NCBI GenBank assembly: GCA_023935145.1
Contig: CM043701.1
Span: forward strand, 74,336,817-74,400,816
Direction of reading: 5' to 3'
Length of the DNA stretch: 64,000 nt
Source: Bretschneidera sinensis
Taxonomy: Eukaryota > Streptophyta > Magnoliopsida > Brassicales > Akaniaceae
Shown: positions 1 through 11,630 of the stretch, piece after piece
How positions within the stretch are numbered: the first letter of the stretch is position 1
How the letters are laid out: every line of letters starts with the position of its first letter
Notes under the pieces: generated by a model
Databases searched by the model: none
What the model was told of the DNA's origin: nothing
What the model saw: only the letters and a program-made list of their open reading frames with translations
Program-made: the position numbers and the translations under genes

Positions 1-511
1 ATGTGATAATAACACTATTGACAAGCGTCCCTGCATTTGAACATTTTGCTCCGCGTAGAAGGTAATCATCAACATAAACCAAGCAATCGTGTAGGAACCA
101 AATAATCCGTGTCTATAAAATTGTAAATTGCTTTACAAATAAAAAGCGCAAAAAACCTTCCACATGAACATTGAGTACTAAAACAAAATGCAAGTCACCC
201 ATCTTTTCATGCGTATCATTTGCAAATCTGAAATTCAGCCATTACTGATTCATCAAGCAAATCTAAGAGCAGCCATTAGAACCACTAATTTTGATTCCAA
301 CACTTGAAAATATGAATTACATATACAAATATTATTGTAAATGCATAATCCAGCAGTGAGGTAACTTCAAAGGTTTATATTGATTCAATTACTAATTTAA
401 ACACTTATGTGATAGGGACGCAGTCACAAATACACAACCCATTAATATAGGGCAGGGGGAGGAAATGAAACTTTACAAATAAATCAAAACATCAAATGGC
501 TTCCAAATTGT
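1..511. other. 3' flank / UTR of the BSD gene
   Basis: This stretch is AT-rich with no coding signal. It lies downstream of the BSD stop codon, so the part near 300-511 is probably 3' UTR. I see no convincing polyadenylation site and nothing recognisable at 1-300. Confidence 0.4.
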
Positions 512-3500
512 CTAATTAAAATCATCAACTTTAAGCCAGTCATTTGATTCCTCACCTTCTGAATCTTTATCTTGAGAAATTGATTGGTCTACTTTCTGTA
601 GACTGCCCTGAGTCTCAGGACTCTCACTCAGCCGAACCCAGTCGTTGGATCCACTAGGTGAAGCCCTAATGCCCTGTGCTGCTCTACAGGCAGTCAGCTT
701 ATCAGAAAGATCGTTATCATCATCCTCCAGATCACTGAATGAGACATCTTCATTTTCAAGCTTTTTCTGTGTATCTGCAGATGCACTGGTATCAGTATCT
801 GCCTCTTCAAACCATTGGTCAGCACTCTTCTTATGATCAATTTCTAACACTTCTTCTAAACTTATGATCTCCGTAACCTCCTTTTCCATAGATGGAATTT
901 TATCTCCATGTCTCTCACTAACTTCACTGCCCTCTTGAGGTGTATATAGGCTATTAGAATTCTCCAACTGTGCATTCCCCTTATTTCGAAGCTTCTGTAA
1001 AAGCAAATCTCTGGTTTCAACAACCTACAAAATAAGTGAGCTTTTTCTTATAATGATGTACTTATATTTTTTTTTTAAAAAAGAAAGCAAAAAACAAAGA
1101 CATATAAGGCAAAACATTTCTTCCCTCAAACTGTAATCCAAATAGAAGAGCCGTCAATGAATACAAAGTATTAAAGCAACCTACATTATTACATGGGAAA
1201 TCACGGGAAAGTCTCTTACTGGACAAGTAGTCTTTAGAAAGAAGGCTGCATATTCCCTTTCAGCAAATCTTTCTTTGAATGAATACAGGTTTTTGAATCA
1301 TAAGGGGTTGAAAAGTTAGTTTAGAAGGAAACCCACAGCAAACTATAAGACATTAGTTTCATCATCAAGGGAGGAGACCATGGCCCTTCAAGCCTTACAG
1401 TATCAAAAGAAAAATAGACTTCATATTTGAGATATCTTAGCCCATTTCTCAGTTTTTCAATGTGTGCCACCAGGCCACACCATCATCACAAAGAAATGCA
1501 AGGATATAATTAACTTAAAAAATAATTAGAACCATGTAATCCTACATGCAACTTACTTAAAAGTATGTATTTTCCTTCTAGAACAATATCAATTTCTGAT
1601 ATAAGGATAACAACACAGTACAATAGAATTGATAATTCAACATCTCAACAGGAAACAGTAACAAGCAACATGCAACATGGTTTCAATAGCATTATGACTC
1701 CATCGAAGGGATACATAAAAGGCAACAAGTGCATTTTCACGTGAAAAGAGCAGAATCTTAGATCTGATAACAACCATGTTTGGTACCTGGCTTAAAGCCA
1801 CTTAAAGCAACCACTACCAATTTTAGGCAAAAGTGATTGCTTTAAGTGGCCAGGTACTAAACATAGTCAATATAGCAGTTCAAACATCAGACTGTTTCTA
1901 GGGTTTAAATATACCAAAATTCCATTTAAAAAAGAAAAGATAACAAATGAATACAAAAATCTTGCCTTGGATGTTGATAGAAGCTCAAAATCATATCCAT
2001 TAAGTCTCGGAAGCAACAATATGAAATAAATTATCCAAAATTTCTCATCTCCCATGTAAGTGTGAAGGCTAACCCTAAGAGCTGCAAGACTTGGGGCCAA
2101 ACGCTCAACAGTTGAAGCATGTTCTCTCTGAGCATCAGACATTTTAAAATCTGCAATATAACAAGCCAAAATTCAAAACCAATAGTTAAGAGTTTAGTAC
2201 GCGTACACTTGCATTTGTTTTGCTGGGGAAGTGAAATGTTCTTTTTTCACTTTTTTGGGTGGGGGTGATGGAAGTTCTCCAAAGTTTTTTCTGATAATAA
2301 GTATCCCAAATACCACAGAGAACCCAAATTTACTAAACACTAAAAAAATAAAGTGTGATGCAATACTTCTGCTGAAATGAAAGAAGTATCACTCCCCCAC
2401 CCTCAAAAAAAATATAAAGAGATGTGCTCCTAGTGTAAGCTGGCTCCAATCTTTCACTGTTTTGTGAACTGCTGAGGGGATTAGCTCTAGAAAGTTATAT
2501 CTAAAACAGAAATAAGCTGCAGTAACAATAAGATCAAACTTTGTTTAAAGAAAAAACCTTTATCTACTTGCAATATAGCTTCCAACCAGTAACTTGTATT
2601 TTGATAATTAGCAGTAACTGCATTTAAAATAATAATGGGTTGTTGCAGTGCACAACCCCCCAAAAGCTAATAAAATTAAGAAATGATGCATGTATAAATA
2701 TATAAGCAAAATTTTAAATTTAGAGAAGAAAGTCCAGTTTCTTAAAACTTCGTTTAGATTCCATTCATATGTGCCAGACTGGCCAAAAGGGGACTGATCA
2801 ACCTTAACCCCATATCATCCATGATCAGCTCTGCTCATAAGAAACAAACCCCAAAAAGGAGAAATGGAGATGTTTACCCTCTAGAGCAAAAGGAAGCTAA
2901 GATACTGAATCACAAATTATCCACCAATTCCCACATTATCTTTAAGGAAGTTGCACTTAAGTGGAAATACCAAATGATTAATCACTTTGTTCAGTATGTC
3001 TAGGCAAAAGATGCCACCATGGATAGCAAGAAAGCTCCATGCTCCCTTCCTATGAAAACAAGCATTCCCTTCATCCTCTGTTCACTCTCTTCTTTGCAGT
3101 GGTACGAAACTCTAGAATGTTACGTATTGCTATTCTCATTCTGAACCATGATTTTCTCCAAATCCCTCCTACTGAGATCCTACGTTCCATAGATCTAATC
3201 GCATCCAAGATGCACAGCCTGCACTAAGATTCATTATCCAACCAATATCCAATCATAACCGATAATTTTTAAAATTATGTTGGAAGGAAGGTTATAAGCT
3301 TAAAAACAAGCTTCACTACAAAACTACCAAAAGGAAAAAAGAATGCATAGTTACACGCACATACAGGAACTGGATCTATATTCAAGAAACAAGCCCCCTC
3401 CCGCCCCCCCAAAAAAAAAAAAAAAAAAAAAGGAAACACCAGCCATGAGAATCAAGACCTTCCTCCCTGCACTCTTCAACACCCTATAACAAACTGATGA

Positions 3501-5152
3501 GCTGATTTCAAAAGTGATGCATTTCAACCCAAGAGTATTTGATTCACCAAATGATTAAAGAACCCATCAAGAGTACACCAAATTCAACTTGATAATACCA
3601 ACTAAAAAGAGAACTTCCAGCTTTCAAAGACATGTGCCCTTGAATCCAACAAAAGAAACTTACAGCAATTTTTTCATATCCCTCATAATGTGAGCACTTT
3701 TTTACAGTTAAAACACATACACACGCCTAGAACCCTTGACCACAAAGTGGGCAGGGATATGTCCTTACCAAGTATAACAATGTGAGCACTTAACAACCAC
3801 CCTCCTTTCCAAAACTGGACAGCTACAAACATAGTCACCAAGAAAGGCAACCATCACAAGCATCTACCTCTATTACCCTTTGCCAAAGGACCCAAACCTA
3901 TGACAAGACAATTTCATCACAGATTATCATCATGAATACAATTTTAAATATTTCAAAACATGCCTGATTTGATAATTCAAACTGAGCAACATAAACCCAT
4001 TCCGCTGCTCCAGACCAAGCAAATCCTTTGATTAACATTGTCCACGCATACATGCCCTTTGAACCATTTATTTCACACTTCAGGCATTTCAAACCCACAA
4101 CTTCTCAGCAGCTGTTAAGATGCACTTCAGTCATTTCAAATGATGCACTAGTCCCTTCACTGGAAACACAGCTCATTTAATAGCATGCTGCCATTTCTAA
4201 TTTCAACTTATTAGACTTTCTAATGATGCACTAGAACGTTCGCTTATATGATTTCTCTTATTCTATAAACCTGACAACCCTTGCCATAAAAATTCCAATC
4301 CATAAAGCGCAGTTAACTTAGAATAGGTCTGATTACACTAACACTTGCGTATGCCATTCCTCTTATTCTATGAACCTGACAATTTCCTTGCCATAAAAAT
4401 ATTCCAATCGATAAAGCATAGTTTACTAAATTGCAAGAGCTCCGATTACACTGCCACTAAGCCATAATAACCGATAAAAGGGGGAAAAAGCCTAGGAGAC
4501 AACTCTATAGTAACCTATTACCGGAAACCCAGACTTTGTAACTTCATTAACTTTGAATTAATGCATTATAGTCTAACAAAATCACGATTTTACCATTGTC
4601 TAGTGGTAAAGGAAAATCAATCCAGCACTCTGGCCTCATTGAAATCTCCTTGACAAAATTAATAACCTCCTCTGTAATACCGAGGACTCCGTAATTTTCT
4701 TTGTCATCGTCCTCCTCTTCTTCTTCTTCGTTTTCATTTTGAAATTGCAACAAGTTGGAGGCAAATTTCGAGATCTCAGTGACAGCTTTGTTACTCGACA
4801 ACAGAGAGAGCCCACTCTTGAAGCTACCTCCGATTTCCACGAGATCATTGCAAATCCCTAGGAGCGTTTGCGAGGACGATGATGAATCAGACAGCGACTC
4901 TTCGCTATCGGCGGTGGTGGTGGTAAGTGTGATGGACGGTTGTGATGATGGTGATGGTGATAGTGGTGGCGGGGCAAGGAAGGCGGCGACGCCCAGCAAT
5001 TGACGGCCAATTGTTTGGCCGATGACTGAGAAGTCCTCCTTGACGCCACTGCGATTACTTGGGCTATGTTCCGGTAAGGACGGGCCAGGGGATTGGGTTT
5101 GAGGGGAAGAATCGGGGTCGTTGATTTGGAGGGATTTCAGGAGCCAAGACAT
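512..5152 (-). CDS. BSD-domain protein, three exons
   Basis: Exons on the minus strand are 5152-4594, 2150-1966 and 1024-512 (559, 185 and 513 nt), giving about 418 residues; phases join without a shift. The start MSWLLKSLQI is the first ATG of a long open exon and is typical of plant BSD proteins. Residues 1-150 are Ser/Pro-rich with an acidic Glu/Asp run near 140-150. The BSD domain lies at about 160-260 and carries the FW pair and the hydrophobic stretch FWIIYFILLLPRL followed by FELLS. The C-terminal third is acidic and holds two related Trp motifs, NDWVRLSE and NDWLKVDD, the latter at the very end. BSD domains occur in TFIIH p62-type and synapse-associated proteins; the role of this plant group is not well defined, so I assign no function. 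Intron 1 (2151-4593) is canonical. Intron 2 (1025-1965) starts with GC. The family match is strong and the exon borders are likely right. Confidence 0.88.
1025..1965 (-). other. GC-AG intron of the BSD gene
   Basis: The exon 2 end reads CCAAG and the intron begins GCAAGA. The acceptor is TTTTGTAG before GTTGTTGAAACC. Joining here gives ...LLSTSK-VVETRDLLLQ..., which fits the BSD family and keeps phase 0. The nearest GT downstream (in TTTTTGTATTC) would put exon 3 out of frame. GC-AG is the commonest non-GT intron class and AAG|GCAAG matches its donor consensus. Confidence 0.8.
1774..1868. mobile_element. Short fold-back MITE in BSD intron 2
   Basis: The left arm, beginning GTTTGGTACCTGG, and the right arm, ending CCAGGTACTAAAC, are near-perfect inverted repeats. 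Both continue inward with a CCACTTAAAGCAA-type sequence, so about 90 bp could fold into one hairpin. A related 72-bp insertion sits in element B at 47950-48021. No clear target duplication is visible for this copy. Confidence 0.6.
3404..3431. repeat. C7-A21 homopolymer in BSD intron 1
   Basis: A run of seven C is followed directly by 21 A inside intron 1. It could be the tail of an old retroposed sequence, but no body or target duplication was recognised. Confidence 0.7.
4248..4455. repeat. Tandem duplication in BSD intron 1
   Basis: Two imperfect copies of about 100 bp lie in tandem. Both hold CTCTTATTCTAT, AACCTGACAA, CTTGCCATAAAAA, TTCCAATC and CGATTACACT-like blocks in the same order (first from about 4248, second from about 4358). 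Point changes and small indels show the duplication is not recent. Confidence 0.7.
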
Positions 5153-5950
5153 TGTTTGTTTGTTAGTTAGTTATGATGTTGATGATAATGATTGGAGGCT
5201 TTTGTTCAGAGAATTTGAGAGAGAGAACATATGTAGATCGAAAAGCGACAATTGGGGCACTTGAAGTTGAAGCTATTTTGCTTTCGGTCTGTCACTCTCT
5301 CCAACCTTCCAGTCTACTCCGTACCTTGTTTGCTATGCTCACTAATACGCACGGACCACGGTTGTTTCGTGTTTGTTTGGTTACTTACTCTTTTTCCCTT
5401 TACTTCCATTGAATCCAAGGCCGCAACGTGAGAGAGAAAAAAAATAGAAATTGACATTTTGGCCTTAAAAAAAATCACTTGGTCATTTAGTCGAACACTT
5501 GGCACGCACTTGCTTCGAAAACATAAATAACAGATTTTCACACCTAAGTGTGAAAATGGTGAAGCGCATCCATGGGGAATAAACCAAGTCTGATCTTTAG
5601 TACTTCAATTTTCTTTACCGATCTCCGTAAAGTTGGAGCTCTCACTCTCCAGAACAAGATAGACATCCAATCTTAATAACCTGGTTATGGAATCTTAAAA
5701 GAAAATGCAAGAAAAACAAATTGATGCTAAACTTTTAACGAGATTACAAAATCTCGCACAATATGCTTTAAAAATCTCAATAAAAAGTTCAAAAGCAAAT
5801 TTCTTGAAGCGACATTTTAACTTGATGGGACCTTTACTCAAAAAAGAAAACTTGTTGGGACCTAAAGCCTTAAAATCGAAACACATCAAGAAAAAAAAAA
5901 TGCGATTCTCAAATACAAACAATGATTGAATCAACACTCCTGTTAAACAT
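5153..5950. other. Upstream region of the BSD gene
   Basis: This non-coding stretch is where the promoter and 5' UTR of the minus-strand BSD gene should be. It is less AT-rich than the spacer beyond 5950. I could not single out a TATA box or a motif with confidence. Short ORFs on either strand show no family resemblance. Confidence 0.45.
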
Positions 5951-6049
5951 TAAAAAAATTAAATCTTGCATTTGATATGAAATACAAACCAAAAAATCAA
6001 ACATATTGAGTAACCTCTCTTGAGAGAGGGAATTGAAAAATGACACGAA

Positions 6050-6320
6050 TACGTTTTGATTGGTATGATTATAAATATAGAATTCATTTCATTTACAAAT
6101 GAATTCATATTTTTTTTTAAATGAATTAAAATTAAAATTCATTTGTTAATAAATTCAAATAAATTTTCATATTTGGTATTATGTTACTTAAACTGTAGAA
6201 TGAAACAAAATTTGTGTTTGAAATCAACACGAATTCAATTCAATTCATTTCATAAGCTTTATTTAAATACTCTTAGCATTACTATATAATTTTACAACAC
6301 TTTTTATCTTTCTATCTTTT
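6050..6320. mobile_element. MITE-like AT-rich repeat, copy 1
   Basis: The segment contains TAGAATTCATTTCATTT, then ACAAATGAATTC, and repeated AAATGAATT/AATTCATTT blocks in inverted order. The same opening block occurs at 23270 and related blocks occur near 6600 and 7130. It ends with an AATTCAATTCATTTCATAA stretch. There is no coding capacity. The borders are approximate. Confidence 0.45.
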
Positions 6321-6589
6321 TCACAAGACAAAGTAATATTCAAATTTCCAAGTTTATGGAACATGGCAAGGCACACCACCTCTTCAAATGATTAGAAATA
6401 TCAAGCCTACGATGAATCTGAATGGTTACACTGAACATTAAAAAATAACAATGTTGATTTTTATTGTACATAAATTAAAAAACAATTTAAAAAAATATAT
6501 GGTTAAAAATATACCATACATTAATTGATTAATTTTTCATAGTATCCCATAAAAAAATGGTCATAGTAGAAAAATATACCACTTACCAT

Positions 6590-6740
6590 GAATAGACGTC
6601 CAATTATAAATTTATTTGTAATTGAACTCAAATCAATTTTTATGTTTAATATAGTCTTAGTTAAACGATAAAATTGAAATTAATTTTGTATTTAAAATTA
6701 ATAAGAATTCATTTTATTTCATAAACTTTACATTAATACC
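6590..6740. mobile_element. MITE-like AT-rich repeat, copy 2 (partial)
   Basis: The TTTATTTGTAATTGAACTC and AAGAATTCATTTTATTTCATAA blocks match the family seen at 6050 and 23250. It is shorter and more diverged. Borders and class are uncertain. Confidence 0.35.
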
Positions 6741-7119
6741 CTAACAAACATGGAGCACGGGCTATTATGGGGACATGTTGCAACTGTTAATTTTGTGCTT
6801 ATTACAAACCTTAAAACATGAATCAGAAAAGAATAAGTGATAGAGTGGAGGTACCAAATTTGAACAGTTACTAAACTCCTTGAAAGGAATGCCAGGCCAG
6901 CAAAATAAAAAACTCCGTAGAAATTACATGATGATAAAGAACTTTTATGAGGAAAATGTGGAACCAACACTATAACGGGTGTTCATGACACAAGGTTTTT
7001 TTCTTTCTGGAAAAGTGGGGTGGGGGAGGTGGTCCATATAACTCTCATGCTTGGTATTTCATATAATTTATAAGATCCATGGGAAGAGCCTTGAAATAGA
7101 GAAGGATAATTTTATCTTT

Positions 7120-7350
7120 CTAAGTTTATAAAGGCTTATGTGTAGAGTTCATTTACAAATTCTATCAAAATTCCACTAGAATTATTTTGTAAATAAATTA
7201 TATACTTTTATTGTTAAACTAAACAGGAAACCAATTCATTTGTAAATGAACTCTACATTTAATTAGCAAACTAAACACAGTAACCCATCAAATTCAATTG
7301 AATTCTATAAAAACTGTGAAATCCATTTAAACCAAACATACTGTAAAGGA
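7120..7350. mobile_element. MITE-like AT-rich repeat, copy 3
   Basis: GTAGAGTTCATTTACAAATT on the left is mirrored by AATTCATTTGTAAATGAACT near 7235, and AAACCAAACAT closes the unit. These inverted blocks suggest a non-autonomous DNA element of the same family as copies 1, 2 and 4. Confidence 0.45.
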
Positions 7351-7399
7351 AATGAAGAAAGATAATCAATGCTTGAACTGTGTTAGAAAAATATATGAG

Positions 7400-8322
7400 A
7401 GAGATCAGGAAATTTTTTGAGCGAGATTCATTTTTGTCAAAGATTTTTAAAGGATGACTACTAGTTTGGTGAAGGTAATATTGTTAGCTTACGTTGAAAA
7501 ATCATCTACATGTCAAGAATTAACATCCAGTGGTACTAAGTCTTCAGTACCACCTTACTTGAATTTTTTCTATCTTTGTGCTTGGGTAACGTTAGCACTA
7601 TAATATGAAAATAAATCAAATATCTTTATATGTTAGTGATTAGAGAAGTGAAGTAATTTGTAAATGTGAGAGTCTTATTTATAGTGCACCAATGCGTGCA
7701 TAGGTGACTCTTTATAAGCTTGTATCTCTTCCAAGGAATATAACTCATAATGTAAGTAAATGACTCTTGCTGGAGAAGATTCCAACAATTAAGTGTGATC
7801 TAGTATGGTCACACCACGAATAGGAATGTGCCAACAGCTACCGCTTAGGTACACCATAACACTTTATCAACTTTGAACCTATGGACAATGGGTTGATAGA
7901 GTCATTTTCTTAATGTCACGACTCATTAGAAGAACAATACCTATCGCACTCTTAAAGAGTGCAACCACCAAATATCTTGTTACGTACGCATACAATTTAT
8001 GCAAATCTGATCACGCCCCACCAATTTCTATAACCCTTCTTGTCTAAGTGTCATAGTGTTACAAAACAACTTTGTTATACTTCAGATGACACCAATTTTC
8101 CAAATACATCATTGGCAATTTCAGTCATGCTTATGCTATTCTTGTGGCATTCCATGTCTTACACCAACCCCAGCCGTAAAAGACTAAGTTCCAAAATTAT
8201 ATCATATTAAGTTGATGACTTTTTCTTCACCGTGGGCTATGAGTGAATGGTTATCCTTTCTATACCTCTTTCATTCAAGCTTTAAATCGTATAGACTAGA
8301 TCTAACCTCATTATCTCCCAAG
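7400..8322 (-). mobile_element. Element F, left part: LTR-like remnant of an old Copia
   Basis: Read on the minus strand this segment holds a TATA-like ACTATAAATA (about 7675-7684) and no coding sequence, as expected for an LTR. It ends at the TGGCC target site of element A. The matching sequence beyond A (18552 onward) continues into Copia RNase H on the minus strand, so this is probably the 3' LTR and UTR of that element. The outer border near 7400 is a guess. Confidence 0.45.
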
Positions 8323-8327
8323 TGGCC
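8323..8327. repeat. Target-site duplication of element A (left)
   Basis: TGGCC lies directly before the 5' LTR and is repeated exactly at 18547-18551 after the 3' LTR. Confidence 0.85.
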
Positions 8328-9482
8328 TACTGACCTTTATCTAATTTTAATAATGACAAAACACTACTCTAATTGTACTAACAATTTTATCTAAGTGTTT
8401 AAACAGTAAAAGCCTTCAGCTAAGAAACAAGATGCAAGAACTCAACCAGTATCAGACGCCAAGACATGACAGAAGATATAGAATAGGCATTAAGGTATTG
8501 AAACCAACTGTAAATCTCTTATGTTCAAATACGTAGCTTGTCTTATGGATCTTTTTACAAAAAAATTTTGACAAAACTATTAATTCAAATACTTTCAAGT
8601 CAAAAACAGTTTTGTTACATGAAAAACTAGGATGAATGGCAACCCAGTCGACTAAGGTATGTGATAGAATGTCCCCAGTCAACTAGTGTAGAGCACCCAA
8701 TCGACTGGCATCTAGGACAGTGAGTTCCCAGTCGACTGGTGTTTAGGACCCAGTCGACTGGTACTCTCTTACAGCCTAAAAATGAGATTTCTCACTTGAC
8801 CCAGTCGACTGGGTTTGTACCAGTCGACTGGTAATTCAAAAATATGACCATTTGAGACTCGGGACTTGAGCATTTAATGCACCAAACCTACCGAGTCAGT
8901 GTTTAACGGTCATATTGATTCAAGGCTATATAAACCCACCTCAATGAGCATTTAAAAGAAGAAGATAACACATTCAATTCATAAATTTGCTCATTAATTC
9001 TCAAAAGCTTTGAAATTTTTATTGTTAAGCCATTCTTCAAGCTTATTCTTGAAAGAGAGATATTATTCATTTGTAAAAGCATTCATTGCTATCTCTCTAC
9101 CATTTACTTTACAGCAAATCACATTTATTGTAATGGGGAAAGAGTTGTAATAACTCTTAGAGTGTTTAGAATTAAACACTTCTTTGTAAGCTTCCGTGAG
9201 GAAGGGATTAGCTTCCGCAAGGAAGGGATTGGTTGTAAGGTTTGTACAACACCCATGAAGTTGTACAACTAAAAGTTTTAGTGGATTACTTCAAGGAAGT
9301 TCCTTGAAAAGAATGGATGTAGGGTTGGAAGGAATCCGATATTGTCGAACCACTATAAACTGAATTTGCACTTTCTCTTCCTTAAACTCTTTCACTTAAA
9401 GAACATTACCTATTTGTATGCTTGTGCATTTAACTGTTTTTTTTTTATAAACCCCCCTCTTGGGTTAGAACCCCAATCTACA
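8328..9482 (+). repeat. 5' LTR of element A
   Basis: It aligns end to end with 17306-18546. It starts TACTGACC, a mutated form of the TGTTGACC seen in the 3' copy, and ends TCTACA just before the primer site. It holds seven AGTCGACT-type palindromes (8646-8833), a TATA box TATATAAAC (8927-8935), and CTTCCGTGAGGAAGGGATT-type short repeats near 9190. It is shorter than the 3' LTR because a block before CTCTTGGGTTAG is missing. Confidence 0.9.
8646..8833. repeat. AGTCGACT palindrome array, 5' LTR of A
   Basis: About seven copies of CCCAGTCGACTGG or one- to two-base variants occur at uneven spacing, upstream of the LTR TATA box. The core GTCGAC is self-complementary, and the CC/GG arms extend the palindrome to 12 bp. 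The position fits a cis-regulatory cluster in U3. Confidence 0.8.
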
Positions 9483-9484
9483 AT

Positions 9485-9496
9485 TGGTATCAGAGC
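9485..9496 (+). promoter_or_regulatory. Primer-binding site of element A
   Basis: TGGTATCAGAGC begins two bases after the 5' LTR. It is the standard plant Copia site, complementary to the 3' end of initiator methionine tRNA. Confidence 0.93.
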
Positions 9497-9537
9497 CTTA
9501 TTCTCAATTTCAGGCTTAAAATCCTTGAGTTGATCCG

Positions 9538-11630
9538 ATGGCATCAAATAGCTATTCTAAAGGACATTCCTACACTAAGACTCCCTTGTTCAATGGCTCC
9601 AACTATAACTATTATAAAAACATAATGAAAATCTTTGTCGAATGACAAGATTACAATCTATGGAGAGTCATTCAGGAATGACCTAGAATTCTTACAAAGG
9701 AAATAACTATTGGAGAAATCAATCATGTAATACCTAAACTCAAAACTTAATTCAATGAAGAGGATTGTAGATGATGTCTCTAAATAGTATAGCCACAAGT
9801 ATTTTACATTATACTTTAGATATTTCTGAATATAATAAAATTTCTGCTTGTGTCTCGGCTAAGGAGATTTGGAACAAATTGCAAGTTACATATGAAGGAA
9901 CTAGCGAAGTTAAAAAATAAAAAATTTATATGCTAGTGTCCGACTATGACTCTTTCAAAATGTCTCCTAACGAAATAATTTCTCAAATGCACTCACATTT
10001 CACCACTATTATTAACGGTTTGAAGCTTCTTGGTAGGAACATTGAGGAATTTGAACTAACAAGGAAAATCTTAAGGTTTTTGCCATCCACTTGGAAAGCA
10101 AAGAAGATGGCCATCACGGAGGCCAAAGATCTTGACAAACTTGATGTCGAAACACTTCTCGGATCACTATTGACATATGAGAGGGAAGAAATGAATCTCA
10201 TTGTCAATGATAATGAGAAGAAGAAAAAGGTGATCTCTCTCAAAGTTTCTACGAGCAACAAAGAGGAAGAAATGGAAGAAGAGGTAGAGAGCAGCGAAGA
10301 AGATGGTGAGATGGCTCTAATCACCAAGAGGTTTCACAAATTCTTGAAGAAGAGCAAGAAACCATACATAAAGGATCGCACTTCAAAAAGGGAACCACTT
10401 GTGTGTTATGGTTGCAAGAATCTCGGTCAAATCAAGGCCGATTGTATAGCGACAAGCAAACCATACAAGAGCTTCAAAAAGAAAGCTATGATTGCAACCA
10501 CTTGGAGTGACAACGAAGAAGAAGAATCCTCGGACAATGAGGTCCGATACGAGGAGATTGCCAACCTATGTCTAATGAAAATCGACAACGAAAATAAGGT
10601 ATCAAATTCTTCCCCTTCTAATAATAACATTGTTAGTAGTAATGAAGAATTAATAGAGGTCATAAATGTAATGCATGAAGAATTGAAGAAATTCGATTCT
10701 AGGAACACAATTCTCAAAAAGGAAGTGTCATCTCTTTCTAAAGAGATGGAAGGATTAAAGAGAGAAAAAGAAAAACTATCTTCGTTGCTTTATAATTCTT
10801 CTCAAGATTTTCTTAAAGATGAAAATGAAAACTTAATGAAGAAAATAGTAGAATTGAATGGCACTATATCAAGGCTTATGCTTGGAAAATAAAAGTTAGA
10901 TGAAGTGTTATCTTGCCAAAGATTAAGTAGAGGAAAATCCGGGTTGGGTTATTCTCCATTAGGCAAGCAAAAATCAAAAGAGACCTTATTCATGAAAGTA
11001 TCATGTGTGAATGAAGCCTCTACTTCAAAGACCACTAGCAAGGTTAAAAGAACTCCTTCAATGAATGCTTGTAGGTCTAAAAATACTAATTCTAATGCAT
11101 GTACAAGAATTAAGCATCCTAGAAATACTCATGCATATATGTGTGCTCACTAAAGAAATGCAAATGCTAGGAACAATCATTGAAGAAATGGATATGCATA
11201 TCCTAAGAGTAACCACTATATGAATCTTAGAGATAATATATATACTCAAAACTTGCACACTACACATGCATATCTTAGGAATTACCATCATGTATATCCT
11301 AGAAATAGCATGCATGTTCATAAAAATGCAAGCATATATCCTAGAAATCACCATCATACATTTCTTAGAAATAATATCCACAATAGGAACATATATCCTA
11401 GGAATACTCATCCAATGAGCTATAAACATGCACAACTAAGAAATCCTAGAAATTTGAATAACTATTATCCTAGGATCGTGCATCATCAACATGTCTATAA
11501 ATATAGAACACCTTACATTGTTAAGAAAGTATGGGTCCCTAAAGGAACCGTATTTTCTAGGACTAACCCCAAAGGACCCAAGAAATTTTGGATACCTAAG
11601 AATGCAATTGTGTATCCTTGTGTGATGTAG
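9538..11630 (+). pseudogene. Element A gag, broken
   Basis: The frame opens with MASNSYSKGHSYTK at 9538 and soon meets stops (for example after KIFVE). The main open piece (9930-10892) gives the capsid-like region with MSPNEIISQMHSHF and LLGRNIEEFELTRKIL. A zinc knuckle follows, reading CYGCKNLGQIKADC: the usual His is Gln. Next come an acidic stretch and a coiled-coil-like segment. After a stop at 10890, the C-terminal part (to 11630) is rich in RN, YPRN and HxRN repeats. Gag ends ...AIVYPCVM at an in-frame TAG (11628-11630). The family assignment is secure; the protein cannot be made. Confidence 0.85.

Noticed and set aside
2821..3227. Two small plus-strand ORFs in the BSD intron
   Set aside because: About 60 residues each, no family resemblance, inside an intron on the opposite strand.
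4755..5003. Plus-strand ORF opposite BSD exon 1
   Set aside because: It is the antisense shadow of the low-complexity Ser/Thr/Pro coding region.
5695..5937. Pair of overlapping ORFs on both strands upstream of the BSD gene
   Set aside because: Lys/Phe-rich translation of AT-rich DNA without similarity or start context.
8646..8833. CRISPR-like array of short repeats
   Set aside because: Spacing is irregular, units are 12-bp palindromes with variants, and the setting is a plant LTR.
9983..10717. Minus-strand ORFs inside element A gag
   Set aside because: Ser/Leu-rich antisense shadows of the Glu/Lys-rich gag.
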